DNA from: Leisingera sp. M658
GTDB lineage: Bacteria; Pseudomonadota; Alphaproteobacteria; Rhodobacterales; Rhodobacteraceae
DNA: 64,000 nucleotides
Direction of reading: 5' to 3'
Assembly (NCBI RefSeq): GCF_025144145.1
Contig: NZ_CP083546.1
Location: 3,054,501 to 3,118,500 of the forward strand
Part shown: positions 62,320 to 64,000 of the stretch, piece by piece
Numbering within the stretch: position 1 is the first letter of the stretch
Layout: each line of letters begins with the position of its first letter
Notes under the pieces: generated by a model
What the model was told of the DNA's origin: nothing
What the model saw: the letters and a program-made list of their open reading frames with translations, nothing else
Databases searched by the model: none
Program-made: the position numbers and the translations under genes

Positions 62320-63120
62320 TCAAGTTTCTGTCTTGTAACGAATTCCCTTGCCGGGCGGAGTTTCCGGCGGGCCTGCAAAACACTGGGCGATGTTCATCCA
62401 GCTGACGGCAGTTTCACCTGACAGCTGCAGCCCGCTGTCTGCAATGCTGCGCACCTGCGTGACCACCTGGGCAAATTCCACCGCCGAGCCTTTGATAAAT
62501 TCCCTGTCCTGCGGCGCGTTCCAGTCCCAGACTGCTCCGGACGGCCCGGTCAGCTGCACATACGGCGCAGGCTCCGGCACCGCCAGCCCGCGGTTGCGGA
62601 AACTCCAGCCGTAGGTCGCCACGCCCAGATGCGCGATGTTGCGGATGCGGTCCTGCTCTTGCCGCTCCAGCCCTAAAAGATCGAACACTTCCTGGCCATG
62701 CGCCCAGGTCTCCATCTGCCGGGCAGTGACCGAACTGAGCGCGCTCATGTCCGGTCCGATCCATTTCAACCGCTGTTTTGGATCCGCCTTGGCAAAGGCA
62801 TCGGCGCAGGACTCCGCCCCGAGCCGCCAAGCTTCATACAGTGCCCGGCCTGACAGGCCGTTCAACCAGGGAAATTGACAGTCCAGGATGGGTTTGCCCG
62901 CCTGCATGTGCCGCAGCACCGGGGCGATGAAGGCGGCAAATGCCTCATCTCCTTGCAACGCTGCTTCTGCCGCGGCGTTGAATAGATGCAGATGCCCCAG
63001 CACGTGATCAATGGTCCAACCCTTGAACTGGGTCGCACGGTGGAACTCCGCCTCTGGCAGATCCTCCAGAATGGCCGCCAAGGCGCGGCTTTCGGCACGG
63101 AAATCTTCGGCCTGCTGCAT
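62320..63120 (-). CDS. TIGR03084-type (DinB/maleylpyruvate-isomerase-like) metal-binding protein
   Basis: A 266-residue protein of the four-helix DinB-like superfamily. The metal-binding His candidates sit in WTIDHVLGHLHLFN and ARQMETWAHGQEVFD, the classical H-x-x-x-H type pattern of maleylpyruvate isomerase N-terminal domains. The C-terminal part (GPSGAVWDWNAPQD) matches TIGR03084 proteins. GGGGA lies about 8 bases before ATG 63120. The family's reaction is not known; thiol-dependent isomerase or detoxification chemistry is a guess. Confidence 0.8.
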   Translation of the reverse strand: MQQAEDFRAESRALAAILEDLPEAEFHRATQFKGWTIDHVLGHLHLFNAAAEAALQGDEAFAAFIAPVLRHMQAGKPILDCQFPWLNGLSGRALYEAWRLGAESCADAFAKADPKQRLKWIGPDMSALSSVTARQMETWAHGQEVFDLLGLERQEQDRIRNIAHLGVATYGWSFRNRGLAVPEPAPYVQLTGPSGAVWDWNAPQDREFIKGSAVEFAQVVTQVRSIADSGLQLSGETAVSWMNIAQCFAGPPETPPGKGIRYKTET

Positions 63121-63211
63121 ATCTGTTCCCCGGTTGTGTCCGGCCGCAGACTAGCGGCCAGGCCATCAGGCCAGAACCCTGGACCGCACGTCACAAACGG
63201 AAGAAAGGCGT

Positions 63212-64000
63212 TCAGACCCCGGATATTGACTGGAACGCGCGCCCGGCAGCCTCGAAGTTGCGGCAGAGCGGTGCGGTCAGCTTGGACTGCGCGGCATAGT
63301 AGGCACCGGTGCGGCACAGCTGCGCGGCAAACTCCGGGTGCACCCCGGCGTCATCATACTTGCGCACCCGCTCCTGGCTAAGCCAGCCGCGGCTCTTGAC
63401 CTCTTTCTGGATCAGCTCCAGCCGCTGGATGCAATGCAAGGCGGTATAGGCCGAGAGATACTCAAGGTATGCGCCGATCTCATGGCCGCAGCCAGGGTCA
63501 AAAGTCTCAATCATCACATCGGCCATTTGATCGGGAGCGATGGGCCAGGTCTCATCGCCGATCAGCCAGGCGAAATCCTCGGCCCCGTGGCGCAGGCCCG
63601 CATATTCGAAATCAAACCAGCGCACAAACCCGTCGTCCCCGATCGCGGCATTGCCTGCACGGCAATCCCATTTCAGAAACTGAACTCCGGGCTGCTCCAT
63701 GAATTCGGCGACTGCCGGATAGTCGAATGAAGCGGGGATGCCCATGGAATAGGCTTCCAGTGCGCCGGCTGAGCTGACAAAATTGCGGATCCAGCTGCGG
63801 TTGGCGCCAAGATGCGGCAGGACGCTGTGCAGTTCGGTTTTGCGGGCGGCTGCCTGGATGCGGAAGATTGCGGCGCAGGCCTCTGCCGCCAGTTCCAGCT
63901 GGTCGCCCGGCGCATGTTCGATAATCTCTTCGCTGAGCCGGACCTGACCGGTGTCTGATTGAAACAGCACATCGTTGTGAACGCCCAACACCTGCGGAAT
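63212..64000 (-). CDS. Aminoglycoside-phosphotransferase-like kinase, 3' part (start outside window)
   Basis: The frame runs off the right edge (read on the minus strand it is open from base 64000), giving about 263 codons. The catalytic loop FLKWDCRAGNAAI (Asp and Asn of the H-x-D-x4-N loop, with Lys-Trp in place of His-Gly) and the metal-binding WFDFEYAG are those of protein-kinase-fold phosphotransferases (APH/choline kinase type). The N-terminal ATP lobe is mostly missing, so the substrate cannot be judged; antibiotic resistance is not implied. Confidence 0.75.
   Translation of the reverse strand: MPQVLGVHNDVLFQSDTGQVRLSEEIIEHAPGDQLELAAEACAAIFRIQAAARKTELHSVLPHLGANRSWIRNFVSSAGALEAYSMGIPASFDYPAVAEFMEQPGVQFLKWDCRAGNAAIGDDGFVRWFDFEYAGLRHGAEDFAWLIGDETWPIAPDQMADVMIETFDPGCGHEIGAYLEYLSAYTALHCIQRLELIQKEVKSRGWLSQERVRKYDDAGVHPEFAAQLCRTGAYYAAQSKLTAPLCRNFEAAGRAFQSISGV

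Noticed and set aside
1-64000. Possible tRNA or rRNA genes, insertion sequences, prophage
   Set aside because: No cloverleaf with conserved T-loop, transposase or phage protein was recognised by eye; a tRNAscan or IS search could still find something small.

Overview
The window looks like chromosome of a high-GC alphaproteobacterium of the roseobacter type (Rhodobacteraceae, Leisingera/Phaeobacter/Ruegeria-like). This rests on gene content and motifs read by eye, not on a database search: a phosphatidylcholine synthase, a group III truncated globin, a YcjX-GNAT-YcjF operon, TIGR03084-like and GDCCVxC small proteins, an ExoY/Wzz/Wzy polysaccharide locus, and several perfect CtrA-type boxes. 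No rRNA, tRNA, CRISPR array, insertion sequence or phage gene was recognised.

Layout. 1-12.3 kb: the 3' end of a xerC-type recombinase, a small GDCCVxC protein, pcs, ogt, two small orphan genes, a three-gene operon of a membrane protein plus two LysM/solute-binding paralogues, ileS, an RTX calcium-binding protein and a truncated globin. Four perfect TTAA-N7-TTAA boxes lie 58-80 bp from the start codons of these small genes, of the LysM operon, and of the RTX/globin divergent pair, so this stretch looks like a cluster of CtrA targets. 12.3-24.4 kb: mostly housekeeping or accessory metabolism (ycjF, GNAT, ycjX, truA, NYN-LOTUS protein, 2-hydroxyacid dehydrogenase, Nudix hydrolase, orphan gcvH, glutamine-synthetase-like ligase with divergent IclR regulator, gap, a membrane protein and a small HTH regulator). 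24.9-31.3 kb: tamA-tamB (outer-membrane assembly) and a glucokinase.

31.5-59.5 kb is the most interesting part: a polysaccharide locus (glycosyltransferases, WecG-like transferase, Wzy-like polymerase, Wzx-like flippase, Wzz-like chain-length protein, BY-kinase-like ATPase, ExoY priming transferase) with a PKS/NRPS assembly line inside it. The core is a run of seven plus-strand genes (36304-53315) with 4-bp spacing or ATGA/GTGA overlaps: a one-module PKS (KS-AT-KR-DH-ACP-TE), a glycosyltransferase, a formyltransferase-half C-A[luciferase-like monooxygenase]-PCP protein, a phosphopantetheinyl transferase, an SGNH protein, an SGNH-glycoside-hydrolase fusion and another glycosyltransferase. The tight coupling suggests that a formylated, oxidised aminoacyl or polyketide group is made together with, and perhaps attached to, an extracellular glycan. 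59.8-64 kb: an AraC regulator, a divergent DgoK-like kinase, a DinB/TIGR03084-type protein and the 3' part of a phosphotransferase.

Two families of intergenic repeats were found. One is a multi-hairpin element (three copies, stems conserved by compensatory changes), the other a hairpin plus 30-bp tail (two copies). All five copies sit between convergent genes. Many starts were corrected from the longest open frame using ribosome-binding sites, signal peptides or overlaps; the reasoning is given per gene.
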